Shown: positions 8,375 to 17,559, numbered from the stretch's first letter. The stretch: DNA of 64,000 nt from Pseudomonas pergaminensis (GCF_024112395.2 NZ_CP078013.2:5736501-5800500); one strand, 5' to 3'. The notes: generated by a model not told the origin, from the letters alone. Translations and numbers: made by a program.

Positions 8375-9499
8375 ATGCCCCTGCTCGAAAGCCCCTTCGC
8401 CCAGCTCGATCTGATCCGCCAGCCAGAGCAACATAACGATCCGCTGCAAGCCTTCGATGCCGCCGACGAGTACCTGCTCAGTCATCTGGCCGAACAGCAG
8501 CCGACGGTGGCGACGCGCGTGCTGGTGCTTAATGACAGCTTCGGTGCCCTGGCCGCCAGCCTTCAAGGCCAGGTGCAAGTCACGTCCAGCGGCGATTCAT
8601 TCCTGGCCGCCCAAGGTCTGGAGAAAAACCTGGTGCGCAACGGCAAGGCCTTTGATGCGGTGGCCTTCATTCCCGCCAGCCAGGTTCCGGTCGGCCCTTT
8701 TGATCGTGTGCTGATCCGTGTGCCGAAAACCCTGGCCTTGCTGGAGGAACAGTTGATCCGCTTGCAGGGCCAATTGGCGCCAGGCGCAGAAGTGATCGCC
8801 GGGGCAATGATCAAGCACTTGCCACGGGCGGCCGGCGAGTTGCTGGAGCGTTACATTGGGCCGATGCAGGCGTCGCTCGCGGTGAAGAAGGCGCGATTGC
8901 TGATCGCCACTGTTGAAGAACGCCCCGCCGCCGTCTCGCCCTACCCCACCCGCTACACCTTGGACACCCCGGCCATTGAGCTGCTGAACCACGCCAACGT
9001 GTTCTGCCGCGAAAGCCTGGACATCGGCACCCGCGCCTTCCTGCCACACCTGCCGAAAAACCTGGGCAGCGCCCGCGTGGCGGACCTGGGTTGCGGCAAC
9101 GGTGTGCTGGCGATTGCCAGCGCCCTGCAAAACCCCGAAGCACACTACACCTTGGTAGATGAGTCCTACATGGCCGTGCAGTCGGCAGCCGAAAACTGGC
9201 ACGCCGCACTCGGTGAACGCGATGTCGCCGTGCGCGCCGCCGACGGTTTAGCCGGGCAAGAGCCGCAATCGCTGGACGTTGTGCTATGCAATCCGCCTTT
9301 TCACCAGCAGCAGGTGGTGGGCGACTTCCTTGCCTGGCGCATGTTCCAACAGGCGCGGGAAGCCCTGGTGGTCGGTGGCGCCCTCTATATAGTTGGCAAC
9401 CGTCACCTGGGTTATCACACCAAGCTGGCGCGCTTGTTCCGGGGTGTCGAGCAAGTCGCCACCACGCCTAAATTCGTGATCCTCAAAGCGCGCAAATAA
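8375..9499 (+). CDS. rlmG: 23S rRNA (guanine-1835-N2)-methyltransferase RlmG
   Basis: S-adenosylmethionine-dependent methyltransferase of 374 residues. The N-terminal half is the degenerate methyltransferase-like domain ('NDPLQAFDAADEYLL' at 21-35 matches RlmG rather than RsmC). The C-terminal catalytic half has motif I 'DLGCGNG' (237-243) and the amino-methyltransferase motif 'NPPF' (306-309). RsmC is the closest alternative, but E. coli RlmG has the matching length and N-terminus. An intrinsic hairpin follows the stop codon. Confidence 0.9.
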   Translation: MPLLESPFAQLDLIRQPEQHNDPLQAFDAADEYLLSHLAEQQPTVATRVLVLNDSFGALAASLQGQVQVTSSGDSFLAAQGLEKNLVRNGKAFDAVAFIPASQVPVGPFDRVLIRVPKTLALLEEQLIRLQGQLAPGAEVIAGAMIKHLPRAAGELLERYIGPMQASLAVKKARLLIATVEERPAAVSPYPTRYTLDTPAIELLNHANVFCRESLDIGTRAFLPHLPKNLGSARVADLGCGNGVLAIASALQNPEAHYTLVDESYMAVQSAAENWHAALGERDVAVRAADGLAGQEPQSLDVVLCNPPFHQQQVVGDFLAWRMFQQAREALVVGGALYIVGNRHLGYHTKLARLFRGVEQVATTPKFVILKARK

Positions 9500-9502
9500 A
9501 AA

Positions 9503-9532
9503 AACCCTGCTTCTCTGGCGAGAAGCAGGGTT
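9503..9532. terminator. Intrinsic terminator at the end of rlmG and the cio operon
   Basis: A perfect 12-bp stem (AACCCTGCTTCT / AGAAGCAGGGTT) around a 6-base loop. The T run lies on the minus-strand side, so it best fits termination of the cioA-cioB transcript; the plus-strand side has only two T residues. Confidence 0.85.
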
Positions 9533-9564
9533 GAAAACCGGGCTGCAACGCCCGGATCGGGATG

Positions 9565-9732
9565 TCAGTGGGTGGTCAGGCCGGCCGCATTCATGAACAT
9601 GCGCATCAGGCTGGCCACAATGAACAGGGCCAGCACGCTGCCGGTCCAGATCATCGCCAGCCACCCCAAGCGTCGCCACAATGGCTGCTTCTCGGCCTGT
9701 TCAATCTCGTGCAACGAAGGTTTACCGGACAT
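9565..9732 (-). CDS. Small membrane protein of the cytochrome bd-type oxidase operon (DUF2474-like)
   Basis: A 55-residue frame (starting 'MSGKPSLHEIEQAEKQPLWR') with one hydrophobic helix, 'MIWTGSVLALFIVASLM', at about 27-43. AGGAGGG precedes the ATG, which lies 13 bp after the cioB stop on the same strand. Size, single helix and position match the DUF2474 proteins found after cioB, which play a role comparable to CydX in stabilising the oxidase. The family assignment is from memory; the position and translation are seen directly. Confidence 0.82.
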   Translation of the reverse strand: MSGKPSLHEIEQAEKQPLWRRLGWLAMIWTGSVLALFIVASLMRMFMNAAGLTTH

Positions 9733-9744
9733 CGGACGACCCTC

Positions 9745-10752
9745 CTAGTGATAACCGTCTTCGTGGGTTACCTTGCCGCGGAACACGTAGTAGCTCCAGA
9801 AGGTGTAGCCCAGGATGAACGGGATGATGAATAAGGTGCCCACGAGCATGAAGCCCTGGCTTTGCGGTGGCGCGGCAGCGTCCCAGATCGATACGGATGG
9901 CGGGATGATGTTAGGCCACAGGCTGATGCCCAGGCCGCTGTAGCCCAGGAAGATCAGCACCAGCGTCAGCAGGAACGGCGTGTAGTGCGCGTTACGCGCC
10001 ACCGCGCGGATCAGCCCATACATGGTCACCAGCACCAGGATCGGCACCGGCAGGAACCAGAACAGGTTGGGCAGGGTGAACCAGCGCGAGGCGATTTCCG
10101 GGTGCGTCAACGGCGTCCAGATACTCACGATGCCAATCACCGCCAGCACCACGAAGGCCAACGGCCGTGCGAGGTTATGCATCTTCTCCTGCAGCGGTCC
10201 TTCGGTCTTCATGATCAGCCAGGTGCAGCCGAGCAACGCGTAGGCGATGATCAGCGCCACGCCGCAGAACATCGTGAACGGCGTGAGCCAGTCCAGCGAG
10301 CCGCCGGCAAACTGGCGATCCACCACCGGGATGCCGTCGATAAACGCCCCCAGCGCCACGCCCTGGAAGAACGTCGCCGCCAGCGAGCCGCCGATGAAGG
10401 CTTTGTCCCACAGATGACGCTTGTGATCCTTGGCCTTGAAGCGGAACTCGAAGGCCACGCCACGGAAGATCAAGCCGATCAACATCAGGATCAGCGGCAG
10501 GTACAGCGCCGACAACACCACCGAATAGGCCAATGGGAACGCGCCGAACAACGCCGCGCCCCCCAGCACCAGCCAGGTTTCGTTACCGTCCCACACCGGG
10601 GCCACGGTGTTCATCATCACATCACGGTCGGTCTTACCGGGGATAAACGGAAACAGGATGCCGATACCCAGGTCGAAGCCGTCCATGACCACGTACATCA
10701 TGATGCCGAAGATGATGATCACGGCCCAGATCAGCGGAAGATCAATACCCAT
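9745..10752 (-). CDS. cioB: Cyanide-insensitive quinol oxidase subunit II (CioB)
   Basis: 335-residue integral membrane subunit of a bd-type quinol oxidase. The N-terminus 'MGIDLPLIWAVIIIFGIMMY' and the conserved 'DGFDLGIGILFPF' and 'WDGNETWLVLGGAALFGAFP' motifs define the CydB/CioB family. The ATG at 10752 is preferred because it follows the cioA stop by one base; the frame is open further upstream but that part lies inside cioA. It forms the oxidase with CioA and gives respiration that resists cyanide. Confidence 0.95.
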   Translation of the reverse strand: MGIDLPLIWAVIIIFGIMMYVVMDGFDLGIGILFPFIPGKTDRDVMMNTVAPVWDGNETWLVLGGAALFGAFPLAYSVVLSALYLPLILMLIGLIFRGVAFEFRFKAKDHKRHLWDKAFIGGSLAATFFQGVALGAFIDGIPVVDRQFAGGSLDWLTPFTMFCGVALIIAYALLGCTWLIMKTEGPLQEKMHNLARPLAFVVLAVIGIVSIWTPLTHPEIASRWFTLPNLFWFLPVPILVLVTMYGLIRAVARNAHYTPFLLTLVLIFLGYSGLGISLWPNIIPPSVSIWDAAAPPQSQGFMLVGTLFIIPFILGYTFWSYYVFRGKVTHEDGYH

Positions 10753-10753
10753 C

Positions 10754-12193
10754 TCAATTCCCCTTGTGCTGGATGTGCGCGTGATCGTCGTCGCTGCCGT
10801 CATCGGCTGCAGACAACGGACGAGCCGGCGTGCGTTTCTGGCCAGGGCCACCGTGGGTAGGTTCGCTGCCTTCGTGGGTCTGAGGCCCTTTGCGCACCAG
10901 GCGCATCATGTAGCCCAGGCCCGCACCGAACAGCGCGAAGTACACCACCACGAACAACACCAAGGTGATCGTCATCTGCGCCAGGCTATGCCCGGAGGAA
11001 GCGTCCGCCGTGCGCATCAGCCCGTAGACCACCCACGGCTGGCGACCGATCTCGGTGGTGAACCAGCCAGCGAGAATCGCGATCAGGCCGGACGGCCCCA
11101 TCCACAGCGCCAGGTACAGGAACGGCTTGGATGTATACATCTTGTCGCCCCGGCGCAGCCAGAGGCTGAACAGGCCGGTGAAGATCATCAGGAAGCCCAG
11201 GCCGACCATGACCCGGAACGACCAGAACACGATGGTCGAGTTGGGACGGTCCTCGGGCGGGAACTCCTTGAGCGCCGGTACCTGCTTATCCAGGGAGTGG
11301 GTGAGGATCAGGCTGCCCAGGTACGGAATTTCAACCGCGTACTTGGTTTTCTCGGCCTTCATGTCGGGCCAGCCAAACAGGATCAGCGGCGTCGGTTCGT
11401 TGCCGATGTTTTCCCAGTGGCCTTCGATCGCGGCGATCTTTGCCGGCTGGTGTTTCAAGGTGTTGAGGCCATGGAAGTCGCCGATCACCGCCTGGATAGG
11501 CGCAACGATCAGGGCCATCCACATGGCCATCGAGAGCATTTTGCGGATCGCCGGGTTGTCCTTGCCGCGCAGCAGGTGCCAGGCCGCCGAGGAGCCGACG
11601 AAGAACGCCGTGGCGACAAAGGCCGCCGTGGCCATGTGAGCCAGGCGATACGGGAACGACGGGTTGAAGACCACGGCGAACCAATCGGTGGGAATCACGC
11701 GGCCATCAATGATTTCGAAGCCCTGGGGCGTCTGCATCCAGCTGTTGGACGAGAGGATCCAGAACGTGGAAATCAGCGTACCCACAGCCACCATCACGGT
11801 GGAGAAGAAGTGCAGGTTACGCCCGACCTTGTTCCAGCCGAACAGCATCACGCCAAGGAAACCGGCCTCGAGGAAGAAGGCCGTGAGCACTTCGTACGTA
11901 AGAAGCGGCCCGGTGACGGCACCGGCGAAATCCGAGAAGCGGCTCCAGTTGGTGCCGAACTGGTACGCCATGACCAAACCGGAGACCACGCCCATGCCGA
12001 AGTTGACGGCAAAGATCTTCGACCAGAAATGGTAGAGGTCACGGTAGGTGTCGTTGCGGGTCTTGAGCCACAAGCCTTCCAGCACCGCGAGGTAACTGGC
12101 CAGGCCGATGGTGATCGCCGGGAACAGGATGTGGAAAGAGATGGTGAACGCAAATTGAATTCGGGCGAGATCTAGCGCCTCCAAACCGAACAT
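10754..12193 (-). CDS. cioA: Cyanide-insensitive quinol oxidase subunit I (CioA)
   Basis: 479-residue haem-bearing subunit of a bd-type quinol oxidase. 'LARIQFAFTISFHILFPA' contains the haem ligand His21, and 'EIGRQPWVVYG' is the quinol-site signature. The quinol loop is short, as is typical of cyanide-insensitive CIO oxidases compared with E. coli CydA. The ATG at 12193 follows AGAGGAAGA; an upstream in-frame extension does not look like CioA. It is the first gene of cioA-cioB-small ORF, with an ANR box about 160 bp upstream. Confidence 0.95.
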   Translation of the reverse strand: MFGLEALDLARIQFAFTISFHILFPAITIGLASYLAVLEGLWLKTRNDTYRDLYHFWSKIFAVNFGMGVVSGLVMAYQFGTNWSRFSDFAGAVTGPLLTYEVLTAFFLEAGFLGVMLFGWNKVGRNLHFFSTVMVAVGTLISTFWILSSNSWMQTPQGFEIIDGRVIPTDWFAVVFNPSFPYRLAHMATAAFVATAFFVGSSAAWHLLRGKDNPAIRKMLSMAMWMALIVAPIQAVIGDFHGLNTLKHQPAKIAAIEGHWENIGNEPTPLILFGWPDMKAEKTKYAVEIPYLGSLILTHSLDKQVPALKEFPPEDRPNSTIVFWSFRVMVGLGFLMIFTGLFSLWLRRGDKMYTSKPFLYLALWMGPSGLIAILAGWFTTEIGRQPWVVYGLMRTADASSGHSLAQMTITLVLFVVVYFALFGAGLGYMMRLVRKGPQTHEGSEPTHGGPGQKRTPARPLSAADDGSDDDHAHIQHKGN

Positions 12194-12350
12194 AAGTCTT
12201 CCTCTGTCAGGTAATACCGGCTGCTGGCGGGAGCCTGCACCCACTGCCCCCACGGATATGGAGTCTGGCGAATTTCAATTCGTTTCTTTTTTTAACCCAC
12301 CGCGTAGGGAATCTGGCCCTGGGGCCGCCAGGGCAACGCCCGGGCGGGCA

Positions 12351-12364
12351 TTGATCTGGATCAA
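12351..12364. promoter_or_regulatory. ANR/FNR box upstream of cioA
   Basis: TTGATCTGGATCAA is a perfect match to TTGAT-N4-ATCAA. It lies in the 318-bp divergent region between cioA and the MFS gene, about 158 bp from the cioA start and 148 bp from the MFS start. In P. aeruginosa and P. putida the oxygen sensor ANR represses cio genes under low oxygen. Apart from this box I see no further gene in the 12194-12511 interval. Confidence 0.85.
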
Positions 12365-12511
12365 GCATTGCTGAAAGAGTAGTCCCATTTTCAGGAATGA
12401 ACTGTGTGGTCTTTTGCCGCGTGACAGACTGCCTCAGCTCAGTTCTTGCAACTATCTGTTACAACTTAATGATAATCTCGGCGCTCCCTCCGGCCCTGAC
12501 CTGAATTCCCG

Positions 12512-13738
12512 ATGCCTAGTGAACCCGCGTTGCTGTTGCGTCATCACCGCCCTTTCATCGCGTTCTGGCTGGCGCGCATCTTTACCGCCAGTGGTTTCCA
12601 GATGCTCACCGTGGCCATCGGCTGGAACCTCTACCAACTGACCGGCAATGTGCTGGACCTGGGGTTGGTCGGGCTGGTGGAGTTCGTGCCACGGGTGCTC
12701 TTCATGCTGCACACCGGGCACGTGGCCGACCGCTATGAACGGCGCAAGGTCGCGGCCATCTGCCAGACCGTGCAGGCGCTGATTGCCCTGTCCCTGGCCA
12801 TAGGCGGCCTGACCGGCAACGTGACCCGCGAGATGATCTTTATCCTCGCGTTCCTGCTGGGCGCCGCGCGCTCGTTTGAAATGCCCACCACCCAGGCGCT
12901 ACTGCCGAGCATCGTGCCCAGCGCACTGTTCCCACGGGCCGTGGCTTCGTCGCAGTCGGCCCAGCAACTGGCAACCATCGTCGCGCCGGCGCTCGGCGGT
13001 TTGCTCTACGCCTTTGGCAGCGTGTGGGTGTATGGCCCCACCGTGGTGCTATACCTCATCGCCTGCGTGCTGACCCTCAACCTGCCCGCCCGCCAGACGC
13101 CGCTCAACAAAGGCAAGGCCACCCTGGATTCACTGTTGGCCGGCATCCGTTTTATCCGCAGCCGCCCGGACATCCTTGGCGCCATCTCCCTCGACCTGTT
13201 CGCCGTGTTGCTGGGGGGCGCCACCGCGTTGTTGCCGGTGTTCGCCAAGGACATCCTGCTGACCGGCGCGTGGGGCCTGGGCCTGCTGCGTTCGGCGCCG
13301 GCCGTGGGTGCGTTGTTGATGTCGCTGTGGCTGGCGCGGTTCTCGGTGGACCGCCATGTCGGCCGCGTGATGTTCACCGCCGTCGGCGTGTTCGGTGTGG
13401 CAACCATTGCCTTCGGCCTGTCCACCTCGTTCTGGTTTTCCCTGGCGGTGCTGGTGGTGCTGGGGGCAGCGGACATGATCAGCATGGTCATTCGCGCATC
13501 GTTCGTGCAGTTGGAAACGCCGGACGAAATGCGCGGGCGCGTCAGTGCGGTCAACGGCCTGTTTATCGGGGCGTCCAACCAACTGGGTGAGTTCGAATCG
13601 GGCATTACCGCCCACTGGTTCGGGACCGTACCCGCCGTGGTGATGGGCGGGATCGGTACATTGGTGGTGACGGGGGTGTGGATCAAGCTGTTCCCGACCC
13701 TGGCGAATCGCGACCGCATGCATGTGCCGGTGGAGTAG
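12512..13738 (+). CDS. Major facilitator superfamily exporter (MFS_3 / EntS-like)
   Basis: 408 residues with about 12 hydrophobic segments. The loop 2-3 motif reads 'GHVADRYERRKVAAICQ', an MFS motif A variant, and a second version occurs in the C-half ('ETPDEMRGRVSAVNGLF'). This arrangement is typical of the MFS_3 group, which includes the enterobactin exporter EntS. No siderophore genes are beside it, so the substrate is unknown. Divergent from cioA; followed by a REPIN. Confidence 0.85.
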   Translation: MPSEPALLLRHHRPFIAFWLARIFTASGFQMLTVAIGWNLYQLTGNVLDLGLVGLVEFVPRVLFMLHTGHVADRYERRKVAAICQTVQALIALSLAIGGLTGNVTREMIFILAFLLGAARSFEMPTTQALLPSIVPSALFPRAVASSQSAQQLATIVAPALGGLLYAFGSVWVYGPTVVLYLIACVLTLNLPARQTPLNKGKATLDSLLAGIRFIRSRPDILGAISLDLFAVLLGGATALLPVFAKDILLTGAWGLGLLRSAPAVGALLMSLWLARFSVDRHVGRVMFTAVGVFGVATIAFGLSTSFWFSLAVLVVLGAADMISMVIRASFVQLETPDEMRGRVSAVNGLFIGASNQLGEFESGITAHWFGTVPAVVMGGIGTLVVTGVWIKLFPTLANRDRMHVPVE

Positions 13739-13766
13739 CCCAACGTCTAAGGTGTGCCTCAATACC

Positions 13767-13857
13767 TGTGGGAGCCGGGCTTGCCCGCGATGGCGGTGTA
13801 TCAGCCAGTGATGCGTTGACTGATACACCGCCATCGCGGGCAAGCCCGGCTCCCACA
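13767..13857. repeat. REPIN with 37-bp perfect arms
   Basis: The left arm (13767-13803) and right arm (13821-13857) are exact reverse complements over 37 bases, with a 17-base spacer. The core is TGTGGGAGCCGGGCTTGCCC. It lies between the convergent MFS and molybdo-oxidoreductase genes. It is the most perfect copy in the window, which suggests a recent insertion. Confidence 0.95.
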
Positions 13858-13886
13858 GTTGATTTTCAGTGGGTCATAGGTCCGGG

Positions 13887-16070
13887 TCAGAGGACCTTAT
13901 CCAAGGTGATCGGGAACTCCCGCACCCGCTTGCCCGTGGCGTGATAAATCGCATTCGCCACCGCCGCTGCCACCCCGACTATGCCGATCTCACCCACGCC
14001 CTTGGACCCCAGGGCATTGACGATCTCGTCATGCTCCTCGACAAATACCACGTCGATCTCGCCAATATCCGCGTTAACCGGGATGTGGTACTCGGCCAGG
14101 CTGTGGTTCATGTAGCGCCCCAGCTGATGGTCGATCTGGGTTTCTTCGTGCAGGGCCATGCCGATCCCCCACACCACGCCGCCAAGGATCTGGCTGCGGG
14201 CCATTTTCGGGTTGACCACACGCCCGGCGGCAATCGCACTGACCACGCGGCGCACCTTGATGGTGCCAAGGTCTTCATCCACCTGCACCTCGACAAACAC
14301 CGCCGAATGGGTGGCAGTGCTGTAGCCCTCGCGTTTCTTATCGGGCTCGCTGTCGACCTGCACCTCCAACCCATCCTCGCCGCTGTCCTTGACCAACTGC
14401 GCCAGCGACACACTCACGTCCCCGGTATGCAGGTGGCCGTCTTCGAAGCGCACGGATTCGGCCTCCTTGAAGACCGGGTACGTCTGTCGGGCAATGGCCA
14501 GCAGTTTGCCGGTCAACGCTTCGCAGGCTTGCTGCACGGCCGTGCCGACCGAGGACACGGTAAACGACCCGCCCTGCAACGGCGCGGTGGGTAATGACGA
14601 ATCGCCAAGCAGAAACACCACGTCCTCGACGGCCACACCACTGGCTTGCGCCGCGATCTGGGTCATCACCGTGTAAGTGCCGGTGCCGATATCGGTGGTG
14701 GCACTGCTGACCGTCAGCTTGCCCTGCGCGTCGATCCGCGCCTTGGCGCTGGCCTTCATCTGCATGGCTTCCCACACCCCGCCGGCCATGCCCCAGCCGA
14801 TCAACTGGCGCCCGTCACGCATGCTGCGCGGCTCGGGGTTGCGCTGGCTCCAGCCGAAACGCTCGGCACCTTCGCGGTAACACTCGCGCAGGGCCTTGCT
14901 CGACCAGGGTTTGTCTTCGTTCTGGTTGCGCTCGGCGTAGTTGATCAGCCGCAGTTGCACCGGATCGATGCCCAGGGCGCAGGCCAGTTCGTCCATCGCG
15001 CACTCCAGGCCGATCACACCGAGGGCAGCACCGGGGGCGCGCATGTCCAGGGGCGTGAACACATCCAGTGGCACCAACTTATAAGTAAGCTGCACGTTAT
15101 CGCAGTGATAGAGCATGCCGCTCCACTCCACCACATGCTCGCTGAAATCCTCGAATCGCGAGGTCTGGCCGATGGCGGTGTGCCCCAATGCCGTAAGGCG
15201 TCCATTCGCGGCGGCGCCCATTTGCAAACGCTGCAATGTGCGCGGGCGGTAGCCGAAGGTAAACATTTGTTGGCGGGTCAGGGTGACGCGCACCGAGCGT
15301 TTGAGCGCCAGGGCGGCCATCACCGCCAGCGGCAACTGGTACTGCGGGCGCAAGCCAGAACCAAAGGCGCCACCGACGAACGCGGCAAAAATACGCACCT
15401 GGCTTTTATCCAGGCCGAAGACCTTTTGCACATAGGCCTGGCAATTCTGTGGGCCCTGGGTCTTGTCATGGATGTGCAGGGTACCGTCCGGCTGATACAG
15501 CACGGTGCTGGCGTGAGGCTCCATCGGGTTGTGGTGTTCGATGGGCGTGCTGTAGTGCAAGTCCAGGCTGACCGCAGCGCCGGTCCATTCGGCCTGGAAG
15601 TTGCCGCGCGGCGCGGGCGGGGTCTGCGGCGAGGCATGCGCCTGCTCCTGTTGGGCCAACAGGTCGGTTTCGAAGGCTTCGGTTTCGTACTCGATGTCTA
15701 CCAGGGAGCCGGCATGCCGCGCCAGCTCGAGGTTATCGGCGATCACCAACGCCAGGGGCTGGCCGCTGTACAGCACGTGGTCGTTGTAGAGCGGGCGAAA
15801 CGGCGAGCCGTCGGCGGCGTCGTCGTCCTGGAAAGCATCGTCATAACTGGCGATTTTTGGCCGGTTGAGGTGGTGGATAACCTCCACCACACCCGGCAGG
15901 GCCAGCGCCTTGGAGGCGTCGATGCGTAGCACACGGCCCTTGGCGACGGTGCTGGACACCACGCTGCCATGCAGCAGGCCATCCTCGGGAAACTCACCGG
16001 CATATCGCGCCTGGCCGGTGACCTTGAGCAGACCGTCGACCCGGTCCAAAGGTTTGCCGATAGCGGTCAT
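13887..16070 (-). CDS. Aldehyde oxidoreductase, molybdopterin-binding subunit (PaoC-like)
   Basis: 727-residue large subunit of the xanthine-oxidase family, close in length to E. coli PaoC (732). It binds the molybdenum cytosine dinucleotide cofactor and oxidises aldehydes. The N-terminus 'GKPLDRVDGLLKVTGQARYA' is the family entry motif. Later segments include 'AFVGGAFGSG' and the C-terminal 'GSKGVGEIGIVG' with the catalytic glutamate. It overlaps the FAD subunit gene by 4 bases, so the three subunits are translationally coupled in one operon. Aromatic aldehyde detoxification is likely; xanthine as substrate is less likely given the PaoABC-type arrangement. Confidence 0.9.
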   Translation of the reverse strand: MTAIGKPLDRVDGLLKVTGQARYAGEFPEDGLLHGSVVSSTVAKGRVLRIDASKALALPGVVEVIHHLNRPKIASYDDAFQDDDAADGSPFRPLYNDHVLYSGQPLALVIADNLELARHAGSLVDIEYETEAFETDLLAQQEQAHASPQTPPAPRGNFQAEWTGAAVSLDLHYSTPIEHHNPMEPHASTVLYQPDGTLHIHDKTQGPQNCQAYVQKVFGLDKSQVRIFAAFVGGAFGSGLRPQYQLPLAVMAALALKRSVRVTLTRQQMFTFGYRPRTLQRLQMGAAANGRLTALGHTAIGQTSRFEDFSEHVVEWSGMLYHCDNVQLTYKLVPLDVFTPLDMRAPGAALGVIGLECAMDELACALGIDPVQLRLINYAERNQNEDKPWSSKALRECYREGAERFGWSQRNPEPRSMRDGRQLIGWGMAGGVWEAMQMKASAKARIDAQGKLTVSSATTDIGTGTYTVMTQIAAQASGVAVEDVVFLLGDSSLPTAPLQGGSFTVSSVGTAVQQACEALTGKLLAIARQTYPVFKEAESVRFEDGHLHTGDVSVSLAQLVKDSGEDGLEVQVDSEPDKKREGYSTATHSAVFVEVQVDEDLGTIKVRRVVSAIAAGRVVNPKMARSQILGGVVWGIGMALHEETQIDHQLGRYMNHSLAEYHIPVNADIGEIDVVFVEEHDEIVNALGSKGVGEIGIVGVAAAVANAIYHATGKRVREFPITLDKVL

Positions 16071-17056
16071 GAGCGTTCTCCTGCGACAGCGGCGTCACTC
16101 AGGGCACGAATGATCCCCCGGCGTGCCAGCTTGATCTTGAACCCGTTGTGTTCCAGCGGCTCGGCGTCTTGCAACAGGGCATCGGCGGCGTGGCCGAAGG
16201 TTTCGCGGCTGACTACCTGGCCGATCAGCCCGGCTTCCACTGCGCGGTCGCGCCAAGGTTTGTGGGCCACGCCGCCAAGGGCCAGGCGGGCGTCGACGAT
16301 GGTGTCGCCGTCCAGTTCCAGCGCTGCCGCCACCGACACCAGGGCGAAGGCATAAGACGCGCGATCGCGGATTTTCAGGTAGTTGCTATGGTGCGCCAGG
16401 TTGTCGGCGGGCAGCTCGACAGCGGTGATCAGCTCATCGTCGGCCAGCAGGTTGTCGCGTTGCGGCGCATCACCGGGCAGGCGATGAAAATCGGCAAACT
16501 CGATGATCCGCGCACCACCACGGCCTTCGACATGCACCCGCGCCTCCAGCGCCGCCAGGGCGACGCACATATCGGATGGGTGGGTGGCGACGCACTGCTC
16601 ACTGGCGCCGAGGATCGCGTGGATCCGGTTCAAGCCGGTGCGCGCCGGGCAGCCACTGCCGGGCTCGCGCTTGTTGCACGGCACGGTGGCGTCATAAAAG
16701 TAGTAGCAGCGGGTGCGCTGCAACAGGTTGCCGCCAGTACTGGCCATATTGCGCAGTTGCGGCGAGGCGCCGGCGAGGATGGCCTGGGACAGCAGTGGGT
16801 AACGCTGTTCGATCAGCGGGTGCCAGGCCAGGTCGGCGTTACTCACCAGGGCGCCGATCAACAGGCCCCCGTCGGTCGTCTCCTGAATGTCATGCAACGG
16901 CAGGCCGGTGATGTCGATGAGGTGCTCGGGGCGGCTGATGTTCTCTTTCATCAGGTCCAGCAGGTTGGTGCCACCGGCAATAAAGCGCGAGGCGCCACTG
17001 CTCAGGTGCACGGCCTCCTGTACATCGACGGGCTTGCTGTAATGGAAGGGGTTCAT
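16067..17056 (-). CDS. Aldehyde oxidoreductase, FAD subunit with extra [4Fe-4S] site (PaoB-like)
   Basis: 329-residue FAD_binding_5 protein ('FIAGGTNLLDLMK' near 26-38). Inside the FAD domain is an insertion with four cysteines ('RTRCYYF', 'VPCNKRE', 'GSGCPAR', 'SEQCVAT'). This is the pattern that holds a [4Fe-4S] cluster in E. coli PaoB and is absent from ordinary xanthine dehydrogenases. It overlaps both neighbours by 4 bases. It passes electrons between the molybdenum and [2Fe-2S] subunits and the final acceptor. Confidence 0.9.
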   Translation of the reverse strand: MNPFHYSKPVDVQEAVHLSSGASRFIAGGTNLLDLMKENISRPEHLIDITGLPLHDIQETTDGGLLIGALVSNADLAWHPLIEQRYPLLSQAILAGASPQLRNMASTGGNLLQRTRCYYFYDATVPCNKREPGSGCPARTGLNRIHAILGASEQCVATHPSDMCVALAALEARVHVEGRGGARIIEFADFHRLPGDAPQRDNLLADDELITAVELPADNLAHHSNYLKIRDRASYAFALVSVAAALELDGDTIVDARLALGGVAHKPWRDRAVEAGLIGQVVSRETFGHAADALLQDAEPLEHNGFKIKLARRGIIRALSDAAVAGERS

Positions 17057-17559
17057 TGCTCACCTCCCACGACTTCCACGATGGCGTCGCGGATATTGCT
17101 GTAGGCGCCGCAGCGGCACAGGTTGCCGCTCATCAGCTCCTGGATTTGCGCGCTGTCGTGGGCACGACCTTCATTGGCCAGGCCCACGGCGGAACAGATC
17201 TGGCCGGGGGTGCAGTAACCGCACTGGAAGGCGTCGTGCTTGATGAACGCCTGCTGCATCGGGTGCAGTTGGTCGCCGTTGGCCAGGCCTTCGATGGTGG
17301 TCAGCTCGGCGCCGTCGCACATCACCGCCAGGGTCAGGCAGGCATTGATTCGTTTGCCGTCGCGCAACACCGTGCAGGCGCCGCATTGGCCGTGGTCGCA
17401 GCCTTTTTTGCTGCCGACCAGGTCGAGTTGCTCGCGCAACAGGTCGAGCAGCGTGGTCCAGGGCAACACATCCAGTTGGCGGTCCTGGCCGTTGAGGCTC
17501 AGGCGTATCGAGTGGCTGGCGAACGGTTGGGCCGCCGCGCCATTGGGGGTCGCGCTCAT
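17053..17559 (-). CDS. Aldehyde oxidoreductase, [2Fe-2S] subunit (PaoA-like, no Tat signal)
   Basis: 168-residue ferredoxin-type subunit with two [2Fe-2S] clusters: plant-type ('GCDHGQCGACTVL') and helical-bundle type ('CGYCTPGQIC' ... 'NLCRCGAY'). E. coli PaoA carries a twin-arginine signal peptide. Here the N-terminus is only 'MSATPNGAAAQPFASHSIR' before the domain starts, so the enzyme is predicted to be cytoplasmic. The ATG at 17559 is chosen because GAGG sits 5 bases before it; a GTG two codons upstream is the alternative. First gene of the operon. Confidence 0.9.
   Translation of the reverse strand: MSATPNGAAAQPFASHSIRLSLNGQDRQLDVLPWTTLLDLLREQLDLVGSKKGCDHGQCGACTVLRDGKRINACLTLAVMCDGAELTTIEGLANGDQLHPMQQAFIKHDAFQCGYCTPGQICSAVGLANEGRAHDSAQIQELMSGNLCRCGAYSNIRDAIVEVVGGEQ

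Noticed and set aside
10607..12175. 522-residue plus-strand frame antisense to cioA
   Set aside because: Shadow frame with His/Arg/Asp/Gln-rich nonsense composition; cioA is clear on the other strand.
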